Assembly: GCF_029227915.1 (NCBI RefSeq)
Contig: NC_079877.1
Coordinates: 20,673,851 to 20,737,850 of the forward strand
Origin: Hydractinia symbiolongicarpus
Taxonomy: Eukaryota > Cnidaria > Hydrozoa > Anthoathecata > Hydractiniidae
Reading direction: 5' to 3'
DNA length: 64,000 nt
Shown here: positions 12,030 to 26,075 of the stretch, piece after piece
How positions within the stretch are numbered: the stretch's first letter is position 1
Layout of the letters: each line of letters opens with the position of its first letter
The notes under the pieces: generated by a model
The model's input: only the letters and a program-made list of their open reading frames with translations
Database searches by the model: none
Told to the model about the DNA's origin: nothing
Made by a program: the position numbers and the translations under genes

Positions 12030-15000
12030 AGGCCTTACACGACAGTCACATGTTTCCACGAGACTTCGCATGCTACCATTGGTCTAGTCCTTTTAGTCTC
12101 AAAGGACTACAACGTTCCAAGTTCGTTTCCTTGACGAAATGGCCTTATATCACAGTCAACTACATGCATAGCCTTCTACAAGCCGTAATGTGGCCTTTTG
12201 CAGCCTAATTAAGGCGTTACACGTGAATTACGTTGTTCCACGTGTCTGCGCAGCTTGCCATTGGTCTAGTCCTTGCAGTCACAATGGACTACAACGTACC
12301 AAGTCGTTTTCCATGGCACCATTGCCTTATATCAACGTCAACTACGAGCATAGCCTTCTAAAAGCCGTTATATGGCTTTTTGCGGCCTAATTAGGGCGTT
12401 ACACGTGAATTACGTGGTTCCACGTGTCTGCGCAGCTTGCCATTGGTCTAGTCCTTGCAGTCTCAATGGACTACAACGTCTCAAAGTCTTTTCCGTGGGG
12501 CCATGACCTGATATCACCTTCAACTAGGCGCATAGTCTTCTGAAGCCTGTATTATGGCCTTTTGCAACCGAATAAAGGCCTTACACCAAAATCACGTATT
12601 TCCACGAGACTGCACATGGTACCATTGGTCTAGTTCATGCAGTCACAATGGACAACAACGTCCAAAGTCGCTTTCTTTGGCGAAATGGCCTTTTATCACA
12701 ATCAACTACGTGCATAGCCTTCTAAAAGCCGTAATATGGCTTTTTGCCGCCTAATAAAGACCTTACACGTAAATCACATATTTCCACGAATCTGCGCATG
12801 CTACCATTGCTCCAGTCCTTTCAGTCTCAATGGACTCCAACGTTCCAAGTTCGTTTCCTTGACGAAATGGCCTTATATCACAGTCAACTACATGCATAGC
12901 CTTCTAAATGCCTTAATATGGACTTTTGCGCCCTAATTAAGGCCCTACACTTAAATTACGTGGTTCCACGTATCGGCAGAGGTTGCCAAGGGTCTAGTCT
13001 TTGCAGTCTCAATGGACTACAACGTACCAACTCGTTTTCCATGGCACCCTTACCTTATATCAACGTCAACTACGAGCATAGCCTTCTGAAAGCCGTGATA
13101 TGGCCTTTTGAAGCCTAATAAAGACCGTACACGTAAATCACTTATTTCCACGAGCTTGCGCATTGCACCATTGGTCTAGTCCTTGCAGTCGCAATGAACT
13201 ACAACGTTCCAAGTCGTTTTCTTTGGCGTCCTGGCCTTATATCACCGTCAACTGCGTGCGAAGTTTTCTAAAAGCCGTAATATGGCCTCTTGCGGCCTAA
13301 TTAAGGCGTTACACGTGAATTACGTGGTTCCACGTGTCTGCGCGGCTTGTCATTGGTCTAGTCCTTGCAGTCTCAATGGACTACAACGTCCCAAAGTCTT
13401 TTCCGTTGGGCCATGACCTGATATCACCTTCAACTAGGCGCATAGTCTTCTGAAGCCTGTATTATGGCCTTTTGCTGCCGAATAAAGGCCTTACACCAAA
13501 ATCACGTATTTCCACGAGACTGCACTTGGTACCATTGGTCTAGTTCTTGCAGTCACAATGGACTACAACGTCCAAAGTCGTTTTCTTCGGCGCCATGGCC
13601 TTTTATCACAATCAACTACGTGCATAGCCTTCTAAAAGCCGTAATATGGCTTTTTGCGGCCTAATTAAGGCGTTACACCAAAATCTCGTATTTCCACGAG
13701 ACTGGGCATGGTACCATTGGTCTAGTCCTTGCAGTCACAATGGACTACAACGTCCAAAGTCGTTTTCTTTGGCCCCATGCCCTTATATCATCGTCAATTA
13801 CGCGCATAGCCTTCTACAAGCCGTAGTATGGCCTTTTGCAGCCTAATTAAGGCCTTACACGTAAATTACGTGCTTCCACAAGTTGGCGCATGGTATCATT
13901 GGTCTAGTCCTTTCAGTCTCAATGGACTCCAACGTGCCAAGTCGTTTTACTTTGCGCCATAGCCTTATATCACCGTCAACTGCGTGCGAAGTTTTCTAAA
14001 AGCCGTAATATGGCCTCTTGCGGCCTAATTAAGGCGTTACACGTGAATTACGTGGTTCCACGTGTCTGCACAGCTTGCCATTGGTCTAGTCCTTGCAGTC
14101 TCAATGGACTACAACGTCCCAAAGTCTTTTCCGTGGGGTCATGACCTGATATCACCTTCAACTAGGCGCATAGTCTTCTGAAGCCTGTATTATGGCCTTT
14201 TGCAGCCGAATAAAGGCCTTACACCAAAATCACGTATTTCCACGAGACTGCACATGGTACCATTGGTCTAGTTCTTGCAGTCACAATGGAGTACAACGTC
14301 CAAAGTCGTTTTCTTTGACGCCAGGCGCCTATATTGCCGTCAACTACGTGCATAGCCATCTAAAAGCCGTAATATGGCCTTTTGCCGCTGAATAAAGGCC
14401 TTACACGACAGTCACATGTTTCCACGAGACTTCGCATGCTACCATTGGTCTAGTCCTCTTAGTCTCAAAGGACTACAACGTTCCAAGTTCGTTTCCTTGA
14501 CGAAATGGCCTTATATCACAGTCAACTACATGCATAGCCTTCTAAATACCTTAATATGGACTTTTGCGCTCTAATTAAGGCCAAACATTTAAATTACGTG
14601 GTTCCACGTATCGGCACAGGTTGCCAAGGGTCTAGTCTTTGCAGTCTTAATGGACTACAACGTACCAACTCGTTTTCCATGGCACCCTTGCCTTATATCA
14701 ACGTCAACTACGAGCATAGCTTTCTGAAAGCCGTGATATGGCCTTTTTAAGCCTAATAAAGACCTTACACGTAAATCACTTATTTCCACGAGCCTGCGCA
14801 TTGTACCATTGGTCTAGTCCTTTTAGTCTCAAGGGACTACAACGTTCCAAGTCGTTTTCTTTGGCGTCCTGGCCTTATATCACCGTCAACTGCGTGCGAA
14901 GTTTTCTAAAAGCCGTAATATGGCCTCTTGCGGCCTAATTAAGGCGTTACACGTGAATTACGTGGTTCCACGTGTCTGCGCAGCTTGCCATTGGTTTAGT

Positions 15001-15646
15001 CCTTGCAGTCACAATGGACTACAACGTACCAAGTCGTTTTCCATGGCACCATTGCCTTATATCAACGTCAACTACGAGCATAGCCTTCTAAAAGCCGTTA
15101 TATGGCTTTTTGCGGCCTAATTAGGGCGTTACGCGTGAATTACGTGGTTGCACGTGTCCGCGCAGTTTGCCATTGGTCTAGTCCTTGCAGTCTCAATAGA
15201 CTACAACGTCCCAATTTGTTTTCCTAGCCGCCATGCCCCTGTATCACCGTCAACTACAAGCATAGCCTTCTACAAGTCGTAGTATAGCCTTTTGCCGCCT
15301 AATAAAAGGTTTACACGTAAATCACGTATTTCCACGAACCTGCTCATTGTATCATTGGTCTAGTCCTTTTGGTTTCAAAGGACTATAACGTTCCAGGTCG
15401 GTTTCCTTGGCGTTCTCGCCTTATATCACCGTCAACTACGTGCGTAGTTTTCTAAAAGCAATAATATGGCCTTTTGCGGCCTAATTAAGACGTTACACGT
15501 AAACTACGTGGTTCTACGTGTCTGCGCAGCTTGCCATTGGTCTAGTCCTTGCAGTCTCAATGGACTACAACGTCCAAAGTCAATTTTCTTGGCGCCATGC
15601 CTTATATCACCGTCAACTACGTGCATAGCCTTCTAAAAGCCGTAAT

Positions 15647-16853
15647 ATGGCTTTTTGCGGCCTAATTAAGGCGTTACCCCAAAATCACGTATTTCCACCA
15701 GACTGCGCATTGTACCATTGGTCTAGTCCTTGCAGTCACAATGGACTACAACGTCCAAAGTCGTTTTCTTTGGCGCCATGGCCTTTTATCACAATCAACT
15801 ACGTGCATAGCCTTCTACAAGTCGTTATATGGCCTTTTGCAGCCTAATTAAGGCCTTACACGTAAATTACGTCCTTCCACAAGCCTGTGCATGGTATCAT
15901 TGTTCTTATTCTTTCAGTCTCAATAGACTGCAACGTGCCAAGTCGTTTTCCATGGCGCCATGCCCCTGTATCACCGTCAACTACAAGCATAGCCTTATAC
16001 AAGCCGTAGTATAGCATTTTGCAGCCTAATTAAGGCCTTACACGTAAATTACGTGCTTCCACAAGCCTGTGCATGGTATCATTGTTCTTATTCTTTCAGT
16101 CTCAATAGACTGCAACGTGCCAAGTCGTTTTACTTGGCGCCATGGCCTTATATCACCGTCAACTACGTGCATAGCCTTCTAAAAGACGTAATATTGTCTT
16201 TTACGACATAATTAAGGCCCTACACTTAAATTAGGTGGTTCCACGTACCGACACAAGTTGCCATGGGTCTATTCTTTGCAGTCTCAATGGACTACAACGT
16301 ACCAAGTCGTTTTCCATGGCGCCATTGCCTTATATCAACGTCAACTACGAGCATAGCCTTCTAAAAGCCGTAATATGGCCTTTTTGCCGCTTAATAAAGG
16401 CCTTACACGTAAATCACATATTTCCACGAGCCTGTGCATGGTACCATTGCTCCAGTCCTTTTAATCTCAACGGACTACAACGTCCAAAGTCCTTTTTCTT
16501 GACGCCAGGCGCTTATATTGCCGTCAACTACGTGCATAGCCATCTAAAAGCCGTAATATGGCCTTTTGCCGCTGAATAAAGGCCTTACACGACAGTCATG
16601 TGTTTCCACGAGACTTCGCATGCTACCATTGGTCTAGTCTTTTTAGTCTCATAGGAGTACAACGTTCCAAGTTGGTTTCCTTGACGAAATGGCCTTTTAT
16701 CACAGTCAACTACATACATAGCCTTTTAATGCCTAAATATGGACTTTTGCGCCCTAATTAAAGCCTTATACGTGAATCATGTGGTTGCACGTGTCCGCGC
16801 AGCTTGCCATTGGCCTCGTCTTTGCAGTCTCAATAGACTACAACGTCCCAATT
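15647..16853 (+). repeat. 1.2-kb block, copy 1 of a 1758-bp-offset duplication
   Basis: This block matches 17405-18611 without any difference in the stretches I compared, including rare variants such as 'gacagtcatgtgtttcc' and 'attggcctcgtctttg'. The offset is not a multiple of 182: it equals ten monomers minus 62 bp. The missing 62 bp are in the shortened monomer where copy 1 ends, so duplication and truncation share a breakpoint at about 16853/16854. Confidence 0.88.
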
Positions 16854-16858
16854 GTAAT
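16739..16858 (+). repeat. Truncated 120-bp monomer (62-bp deletion junction)
   Basis: The monomer runs normally to 'caacgtcccaatt' and then jumps directly to 'gtaatatggcctcttgagg', the end of a different monomer type. Sequence after the jump matches 19220 onward (offset 2366 bp, 13 units). The join therefore looks like an out-of-register recombination product with at most a base or so of shared sequence at the junction. Confidence 0.88.
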
Positions 16859-17404
16859 ATGGCCTCTTGAGGCCTAATTAAGGCGTTACACGTGAATTAC
16901 GTGGTTCCACGTGTCTGCGCAGCTTGCCATTGGTCTAGTCCCTGCAGTCACAATGGACTACAACGTACCAAGTCGTTTTCCATGGCACCATTGCCTTATA
17001 TCAACGTCAACTACGAGCATAGCCTTCTAAAAGCCGTTATACGGCTTTTTGCGGCCTAATCAGGGCCTTACACGTAAATTACGTGGTTGCACGTGTCCGC
17101 GCAGCTTGCCATTGGTCTAGTCCTTGCCGTCTCAATAGACTACAACGTCCTAATTCGTTTTCCTTGGCGCCATGCCCCTGTATCACCGTCAACTACAAGC
17201 ATAGCCTTCTACAAGCCGTAGTATAGCCTTTTGCCGCCTAATAAAAGGTTTACACGTAAATCACGTATTTCCACGAACCTGCTCATTGTATCATTGGTCT
17301 ACTCCTTTTGGTTTCAAAGGACTATAACGTTTCAAGTCGGTTTCCTTGGCGTTTTCGCCTTATATCACCGTCAACTACGTGCATAGCCTTCTAAAAGCCG
17401 TAAT

Positions 17405-18611
17405 ATGGCTTTTTGCGGCCTAATTAAGGCGTTACCCCAAAATCACGTATTTCCACCAGACTGCGCATTGTACCATTGGTCTAGTCCTTGCAGTCACAAT
17501 GGACTACAACGTCCAAAGTCGTTTTCTTTGGCGCCATGGCCTTTTATCACAATCAACTACGTGCATAGCCTTCTACAAGTCGTTATATGGCCTTTTGCAG
17601 CCTAATTAAGGCCTTACACGTAAATTACGTCCTTCCACAAGCCTGTGCATGGTATCATTGTTCTTATTCTTTCAGTCTCAATAGACTGCAACGTGCCAAG
17701 TCGTTTTCCATGGCGCCATGCCCCTGTATCACCGTCAACTACAAGCATAGCCTTATACAAGCCGTAGTATAGCATTTTGCAGCCTAATTAAGGCCTTACA
17801 CGTAAATTACGTGCTTCCACAAGCCTGTGCATGGTATCATTGTTCTTATTCTTTCAGTCTCAATAGACTGCAACGTGCCAAGTCGTTTTACTTGGCGCCA
17901 TGGCCTTATATCACCGTCAACTACGTGCATAGCCTTCTAAAAGACGTAATATTGTCTTTTACGACATAATTAAGGCCCTACACTTAAATTAGGTGGTTCC
18001 ACGTACCGACACAAGTTGCCATGGGTCTATTCTTTGCAGTCTCAATGGACTACAACGTACCAAGTCGTTTTCCATGGCGCCATTGCCTTATATCAACGTC
18101 AACTACGAGCATAGCCTTCTAAAAGCCGTAATATGGCCTTTTTGCCGCTTAATAAAGGCCTTACACGTAAATCACATATTTCCACGAGCCTGTGCATGGT
18201 ACCATTGCTCCAGTCCTTTTAATCTCAACGGACTACAACGTCCAAAGTCCTTTTTCTTGACGCCAGGCGCTTATATTGCCGTCAACTACGTGCATAGCCA
18301 TCTAAAAGCCGTAATATGGCCTTTTGCCGCTGAATAAAGGCCTTACACGACAGTCATGTGTTTCCACGAGACTTCGCATGCTACCATTGGTCTAGTCTTT
18401 TTAGTCTCATAGGAGTACAACGTTCCAAGTTGGTTTCCTTGACGAAATGGCCTTTTATCACAGTCAACTACATACATAGCCTTTTAATGCCTAAATATGG
18501 ACTTTTGCGCCCTAATTAAAGCCTTATACGTGAATCATGTGGTTGCACGTGTCCGCGCAGCTTGCCATTGGCCTCGTCTTTGCAGTCTCAATAGACTACA
18601 ACGTCCCAATT
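17405..18611 (+). repeat. 1.2-kb block, copy 2 of a 1758-bp-offset duplication
   Basis: This is the partner of 15647-16853. Here the sequence continues through the breakpoint into a full-length monomer (18497 onward), so copy 2 keeps the normal sequence that copy 1 lost. Confidence 0.88.
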
Positions 18612-19959
18612 CGTTTTCCATGGCGCCATGCCCCTGTATCACCGTCAACTACAAGCATAGCCTTCTACAAGCCGTAGTATAGCCTTTTGCAGCCTAATTA
18701 AGGCCTTACACGTAAATTACGTGCTTCCACGAGCCTGTGCATGGTATCATTGTTCTTATTCTTTCAGTCTCAATAGACTGCAACGTGCCAAGTCGTTTTA
18801 CTTGGCGCCATGGCCTTATATCACCGTCAACTACGTGCATAGCCTTCTAAAAGACGTAATATTGTCTTTTACGACATAATTAAGGCCCTACACTTAAATT
18901 AGGTGGTTCCACGTACCGACACAAGTTGCCACAGGTCTATTCTTTGCAGTCTCAATGGACTACAACGTACCAAGTCGTTTTCCATGGCGCCATTCCCTTA
19001 TATCAACGTCAACTACGAGCATAGCCTTCTAAAGGCCATCATATGGCCTTTTGCCGCCTAATAAAGGGCTTACACCAAAATCACGTATTTCCACGAGACT
19101 GCACATGGTACCATTGGTCTAGTTCTTGCAGTCTCAAAGGACTATAACGTTCCAAGTCGGTTTCCTTGGCGTCCTGGCCTTATATCACCGTCAACTGCGT
19201 GCGAAGTTTTCTAAAAGCTGTAATATGGCCTCTTGAGGCCTAATTAAGGCGTTACACGTGAATTACGTGGTTCCACGTGTCTGCGCAGCTTGCCATTGGT
19301 CTAGTCCCTGCAGTCACAATGGACTACAACGTACCAAGTCGTTTTCCATGGCACCATTGCCTTATATCAACGTCAACTACGAGCATAGCCTTCTAAAAGC
19401 CGTTATACGGCTTTTTGCGGCCTAATCAGGGCCTTACACGTAAATTACGTGGTTGCACGTGTCCGCGCAGCTTGCCATTGGTCTAGTCCTTGCAGTGTCA
19501 ATGGACTACAACGTCCAAAGTCAATTTTCTTGGCGCCATGCCTTATATCACCGTCAACTACGTGCATAGCCTTCTAAAAGCCGTAATATGGCTTTTTGCG
19601 GCCTAATTAAGGCGTTACACCAAAATCTTGTATTTCCACGAGACTGGGCATGGTACCATTGGTCTAGTCCTTGCAGTCACAATGGACTACAACGTCCAAA
19701 GTCGTTTTCTTTGGCGCCATGGCCTTTTATCACAATCAACTACGTGCATAGCCTTCTACAAGCCGTTATATGGCCTTTTGCAGCCTAATTAAGGCCTTAC
19801 ACGTAAATTACGTGCTTCCACAAGCCTGTGCATGGTATCATTGTTCTTATTCTTTCAGTCTCAATAGACTGCAACGTGCCAAGTCGTTTTCCATGGCGCC
19901 ATGCCCCTGTATCACCGTCAACTACAAGCATAGCCTTATACAAGCCGTAGTATAGCATT

Positions 19960-22900
19960 TTGCAGCCTAATTAAGGCCTTACACGTAAATTACGTGCTTC
20001 CACAAGCCTGTGCATGGTATCATTGTTCTTATTCTTTCAGTCTCAATAGACTGCAACGTGCCAAGTCGTTTTACTTGGCGCCATGGCCTTATATCACCGT
20101 CAACTACGTGCATAGCCTTCTAAAAGACGTAATATTGTCTTTTTCAACATAATTAAGGCCCTACACTTAAATTAGGTGGTTCCACGTACCGACACAAGTT
20201 GCCACGGGTCTATTTTTTGCAGTCTCAATGGACTGCAACGTACCAAGTCGTTTTCCATGGCGCCATTCCCTTATATCAACGTCAACTACGAGCATAGCCT
20301 TCTAAAGGCCGTCATATGGGCTTTTGCCGCCTAATAAAGGGCTTACACGAAAATCACGTATTTCCACGAACCTGCTCGTGGTATCATTGGTCTAGTCCTT
20401 TTGGTTTCAAAGGACTATAACGTTTCAAGTCGGTTTCCTTGGCGTCCTGGCCTTATATCACCGTCAACTGCGTGCGAAGTTTTCTAAAAGCCGTAATATG
20501 GCCTCTTGAGGCCTAATTAAGGCGTTACACGTGAATTACGTGGTTCCACGTGTCTGCGCAGCTTGCCATTGGTCTAGTCCTTGCAGTCTCAATGGACTAC
20601 AACGTCCCAAAGTCTTTTCCGTGGGGCCATGACCTGATATCACCTTCAACTAGGCGCATAGTCTTCTGAAGCCTGTATTATGGCCTTTTGCCGCCGAATA
20701 AAGGCCTTACACCAAAATCACGTATTTCCACGAGACTGCACATGGTACCATTGGTCTAGTTCTTGCAGTCTCAAAGGACTATAACGTTCCAAGTCGGTTT
20801 CCTTGGCGTCCTGGCCTTATATCACCGTCAACTGCGTGCGAAGTTTTCTAAAAGCTGTAATATGGCCTCTTGCGGCCTAATTAAGGCGTTACACGTGAAT
20901 TACGTGGTTCCACGGGTCTGCGCAGCTTGCCATTGGTCTAGTCCCTGCAGTCACAATGGACTACAACGTACCAAGTCGTTTTCCATGGCACCATTGCCTT
21001 ATATCAACGTCAACTACGAGCATAGCCTTCTAAAAGCCGTTATACGGCTTTTTGCGGCCTAATCAGGGTTTACACGTAAATTACGTGGTTGCACGTGTCC
21101 GCGCAGCTTGCCATTGGTCTAGTCCTTGCAGTCTCAATAGACTACAACGTCCTAATTTGTCTTCCTTGGCGCCATGCCCCTGTATCACCGTCAACTACAA
21201 GCATAGCCTTCTACAAGCCGTAGTATAGCCTTTTGCCGCCTAATAAAAGGTTTACACGTAAATCACGTATTTCCACGAACCTGCTCATTGTATCATTGGT
21301 CTAGTCCTTTTGGTTTCAAAGGACTATAACGTTCCAAGACGGTTTCCTTGGCGTTTTCGCCTTATATCACCGTCAACTACGTGCGTAGTTTTCTAAAAGC
21401 GTAATATGGCCTTTTGCGGCCTAATTAAGACGTTACACGTAAACTACGTGGTTCTACGTGTCTGCGCAGCTTGCCATTGGTCTAGTCCTTGCAGTTTCAA
21501 TGGACTACAACGTCCAAAGTCAATTTTCTTGGCGCCATGCCTTATATCACCCTCAACTACGTGCATAGCCTTCTAAAAGCCGTAATATGGCTTTTTGCGG
21601 CCTAATTAAGGCGTTACACCAAAATCTCGTATTTCCACGAGACTTCGCATGCTACCATTGGTCTAGTCTTTTTAGTCTCATAGGAGTACAACGTTCCAAG
21701 TTGGTTTCCTTGACGAAATGGCCTTATATCACAGTCAACTACATACATAGCCTTTTAATGCCTAAATATGGACTTTTGCGCCCTAATTAAAGCCTTATAC
21801 GTGAATCATGTGGTTGCACGTGTCCGCGCAGCTTGCCATTGGTCTAGTCTTTGCAGTCTCAATAGACTACAACGTCCCAATTCGTTTTCCATTGCGCCAT
21901 GCCCCTGTATCACCGTCAACTACAAGCATAGCCTTCTAAAAGCCGTAATATGGCTTTTTGCGGCATAATTAAGGCGTTACACCAAAATCTCGTATTTCCA
22001 CGAGACTGGGCATGGTACCATTGGTCTAGTCCTTGCAGTCACAATGGACTACAACGTCCAAAGTCGTTTTCTTTAGCGCCATGGCCTTTTATCACAATCA
22101 ACTACGTGCATAGCCTTTTACAAGCCGTTATATGGGCTTTTGCAGCCTAATTAAGGCCTTACACGTAAATTACGTTGTTCTACAAGCCTGCCCATGGTAT
22201 CATTGGTCTAGTCTTTGCAGTCTCAATAGACTACAACGTCCCAATTCGTTTTCCATGGCGCCATGCCCCTGTATCACCGTCAACTACAAGCATAGCCTTC
22301 TACAAGCCGTAGTATAGCCTTTTGCAGCCTAATTAAGGCCTTACACGTAAATTACGTGCTTCCACGAGCCTGTGCATGGTATCATTTTTCTTATTCTTTC
22401 AGTCTCAATAGACTGCAACGTACCAAGTCGTTTTACTTGGCGCCATGGCCTTATATCACCGTCAACTACGTGCATACCCTTCTAAAAGACGTAATATTGT
22501 CTTTTACAACATAATTAAGGCCCTACACTTAAATTAGGTGGTTCCACGTACCGACACAAGTTGCCACGGGTCTATTCTTTGCAGTCTCAATGGACTACAA
22601 CGTACCAAGTCGTTTTCCATGGCGCCATTCCCTTATATCAACGTCAACTACGAGCATAGCCTTCTAAAGGCCGTCATATGGGCTTTTGCCGCCTAATAAA
22701 GGGCTTACACGAAAATCACGTATTTCCACGAACCTGCTCGTGGTATCATTGGTCTAGTCCTTTTGGTTTCAAAGGACTATAACGTTCCAAGTCGGTTTCC
22801 TTGGCGTCCTGGCCTTATATCACCGTCAACTGCGTGCGAAGTTTTTTAAAAGCCGTAATATGGCCTCCTTAGGCCTAATTAAGGCGTTACACGTGAATTA

Positions 22901-25900
22901 CGTGGTTCCACGTGTCTGCGCAGCTTGCCATTGGTCTAGTCCTTGCAGTCTCAATGGACTACAACGTCCCAAAGTCTTTTCCGTGGGGCCATGACCTGAT
23001 ATCACCTTCAACTAGGCGCATAGTCTTCTGAAGCCTGTATTATGGCCTTTTGCCGCCGAATAAAGGCCTTACACCAAAATCTCGTATTTCCACGAGACTG
23101 GGCATGGTACCATTGGTCTAGTCCTTGCAGTCACAATGGACTACAACGTCCAAAGTCGTTTTCTTTAGCGCCATGGCCTTTTATCACAATCAACTACGTG
23201 CATAGCCTTCTACAAGCCGTTATATTGGCTTTTGCAGCCTAATTAAGGCCTTACACGTAAATTACGTTGTTCTACAAGCCTGCCCATGGTATCATTGGTC
23301 TAGTCTTTGCAGTCTCAATAGACTACAACGTCCCAATTCGTTTTCCATGGCGCCATGCCCCTGTATCACCGTCAACTACAAGCATAGCCTTCTACAAGCC
23401 GTAGTATAGCCTTTTGCAGCCTAATTAAGGCCTTACACGTAAATTACGTGCTTCCACGAGCCTGTGCATGGTATCATTTTTCTTATTCTTTCAGTCTCAA
23501 TAGACTGCAACGTACCAAGTCGTTTTACTTGGCGCCATGGCCTTATATCACCGTCAACTACGTGCATACCCTTCTAAAAGACGTAATATTGTCTTTTACA
23601 ACATAATTAAGGCCCTACACTTAAATTAGGTGGTTCCACGTACCGACACAAGTTGCCACGGGTCTATTCTTTGCAGTCTCAATGGACTACAACGTACCAA
23701 GTCGTTTTCCATGGCGCCATTCCCTTATATCAACGTCAACTACGAGCATAGCCTTCTAAAGGCCGTCATATGGGCTTTTGCCGCCTAATAAAGGGCTTAC
23801 ACGAAAATCACGTATTTCCACGAACCTGCTCGTGGTATCATTGGTCTAGTCCTTTTGGTTTCAAAGGACTATAACGTTCCAAGTCGGTTTCCTTGGCGTC
23901 CTGGCCTTATATCACCGTCAACTGCGTGCGAAGTTTTTTAAAAGCCGTAATATGGCCTCTTGAGGCCTAATTAAGGCGTTACACGTGAATTACGTGGTTC
24001 CACGTGTCTGCGCAGCTTGCCATTGGTCTAGTCCTTGCAGTCTCAATGGACTACAACGTCCCAAAGTCTTTTCCGTGGGGCCATGACCTGATATCACATT
24101 CAACTAGGCGCATAGTCTTCTGAAGCCTGTATTATGGCCTTTTGCCGCCGAATAAAGGCCTTACACCAAAATCACGTATTTCCACGAGACTGCACATGGT
24201 ACCATTGGTCTAGTTCTTGCAGTCTCAAAGGACTATAACGTTCCAAGTCGGTTTCCTTGGCGTCCTGGCCTTATATCACCGTCAACTGCGTGCGAAGTTT
24301 TCTAAAAGCTGTAATATGGCCTCTTGCGGCCTAATTAAGGCGTTACACGTGAATTACGTGGTTCCACGTGTCTGCGCAGCTTGCCATTGGTCTAGTCCCT
24401 GCAGTCACAATGGACTACAACGTACCAAGTCGTTTTCCTTGGCACCATTGCCTTATATCAACGTCAACTACGAGCATAGCCTTCTAAAAGCCGTTATACG
24501 GCTTTTTGCGGCCTAATCAGGGCCTTACACGTAAATTACGAGGTTGCACGTGTCCGCGCAGCTTGCCATTGGTCTAGTCCTTGCAGTCTCAATAGACTAC
24601 AACGTCCTAATTCGTTTTCCTTGGCGCCATGCCCCTGTATCACCGTCAACTACAAGCATAGCCTTCTACAAGCCGTAGTATAGCCTTTTGCCGCCTAATA
24701 AAAGGTTTACACGTAAATCACGTATTTCCACGAACCTGCTCATTGTATCATTGGTCTAGTCCTTTTGGTTTCAAAGGACTATAACGTTCCAAGTCGGTTT
24801 CCTTGGCGTTTTCGCCTTATATCACCGTCAACTACGTGCGTAGTTTTCTAAAAGCGTAATATGGCCTTTTGCGGCCTAATTAAGGCGTTACACGTGAATT
24901 ACGTGGTTCCACGTGTCTGCGCAGCTTGCCATTGGTCTAGTCCTTGCAGTCTCAATGGACTACAACGTCCAAAGTCAATTTTCTTGGCGCCATGCCTTAT
25001 ATCACCCTCAACTACGTGCATAGCCTTCTAAAAGCCGTAATATGGCTTTTTGCGGCCTAATTAAGGCGTTACACCAAAATCTCGTATTTCCACGAGACTT
25101 CGCATGCTACCATTGGTCTAGTCTTTTTAGTCTCATAGGAGTACAACGTTCCAAGTTGGTTTCCTTGACGAAATGGCCTTATATCACAGTCAACTACATA
25201 CATAGCCTTTTAATGCCTAAATATGGACTTTTGCGCCCTAATTAAAGCCTTATACGTGAATCATGTGCTTGCACGTGTCCGCGCAGCTTGCCATTGGTCT
25301 AGTCTTTGCAGTCTCAATAGACTACAACGTCCCAATTCGTTTTCCATGGCGCCATGCCCCTGTATCACCGTCAACTACAAGCATAGCCTTCTAAAAGCCG
25401 TAATATGGCTTTTTGCGGCCTAATTAAGGCGTTACACCAAAATCTCGTATTTCCACGAGACTGGGCATGGTACCATTGGTCTAGTCCTTGCAGTCACAAT
25501 GGACTACAACGTCCAAAGTCGTTTTCTTTAGCGTCATGGCCTTTTATCACAATCAACTATGTGCATAGCCTTCTACAAGCCGTTATATGGCCTTTTGCAG
25601 CCTAATTAAGGCCTTACACGTAAATTACGTTGTTCTACAAGCCTGTCCATGGTATCATTGGTCTAGTCTTTGCAGTCTCAATAGACTACAACGTCCCAAT
25701 TCGTTTTCCATGGCGCCATGCCCCTGTATCACCGTCAACTACAAGCATAGCCTTCTACAAGCCGTAGTATAGCCTTTTGCAGCCTAATTAAGGCCTTACA
25801 CGTAAATTACGTGCTTCCACGAGCCTGTGTATGGTATCATTGTTCTTATTCTTTCAGTCTCAATAGACTGCAACGTGCCAAGTCGTTCTACTTGGCGCCA

Positions 25901-26075
25901 TGGCCTTATATCACCGTCAACTACGTGCATAGCCTTCTAAAAGACGTAATATTGTCTTTTACGACATAATTAAGGCCCTACACTTAAATTAGGTGGTTCC
26001 ACGTACCGAAACAAGTTGCCATGGGTCTATTCTTTGCAGTCTCAATGGACTACATCGTACCAAGTCGTTTTCCAT
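19960..26075 (+). repeat. 19-monomer higher-order repeat (offset about 3454 bp)
   Basis: Sequence from about 19960 to 22620 recurs from about 23414 to 26075. Matching landmarks include 'ttacacgaaaatcacg' at 20344 and 23798, and monomer starts 21587/25042, 21768/25223, 21950/25405 and 22132/25587. The offset of 3454-3455 is 19 units less a few small deletions. A 6-monomer tandem duplication is nested across the boundary between the two copies. Confidence 0.82.
21985..24168 (+). repeat. 6-monomer (1092-bp) tandem duplication
   Basis: Two adjacent copies lie at about 21985-23076 and 23077-24168. Both share private variants: 'catttttcttattc' at about 22383 and 23475, 'gtgcatacccttctaaaag' at about 22471 and 23563, and 'acgttgttctacaagcctgccc' near 22172 and 23264. 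Similarity stops where 'aaaatctcg' gives way to 'aaaatcacg' near 24175. Confidence 0.87.

Larger units (their letters stand above)
1..15290 (+). repeat. Array domain 1: reshuffled mixed-subfamily monomers
   Basis: The domain is recognised by recurrent monomer types with 'ttgacgaaatggcc', 'ggcgaaatggcc' and 'caccaaaatcacgtatttcc'. Near-identical monomers recur at integer multiples of 182 bp: 11280 and 12190 (5 units), 9460 and 11280 (10 units), 7822 and 10552 (15 units), 6548 and 9642 (17 units), 8004 and 12736 (26 units), 6184 and 11098 (27 units). This is a patchwork rather than one fixed higher-order repeat, as expected from repeated unequal exchange. Boundaries are approximate. Confidence 0.7.
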
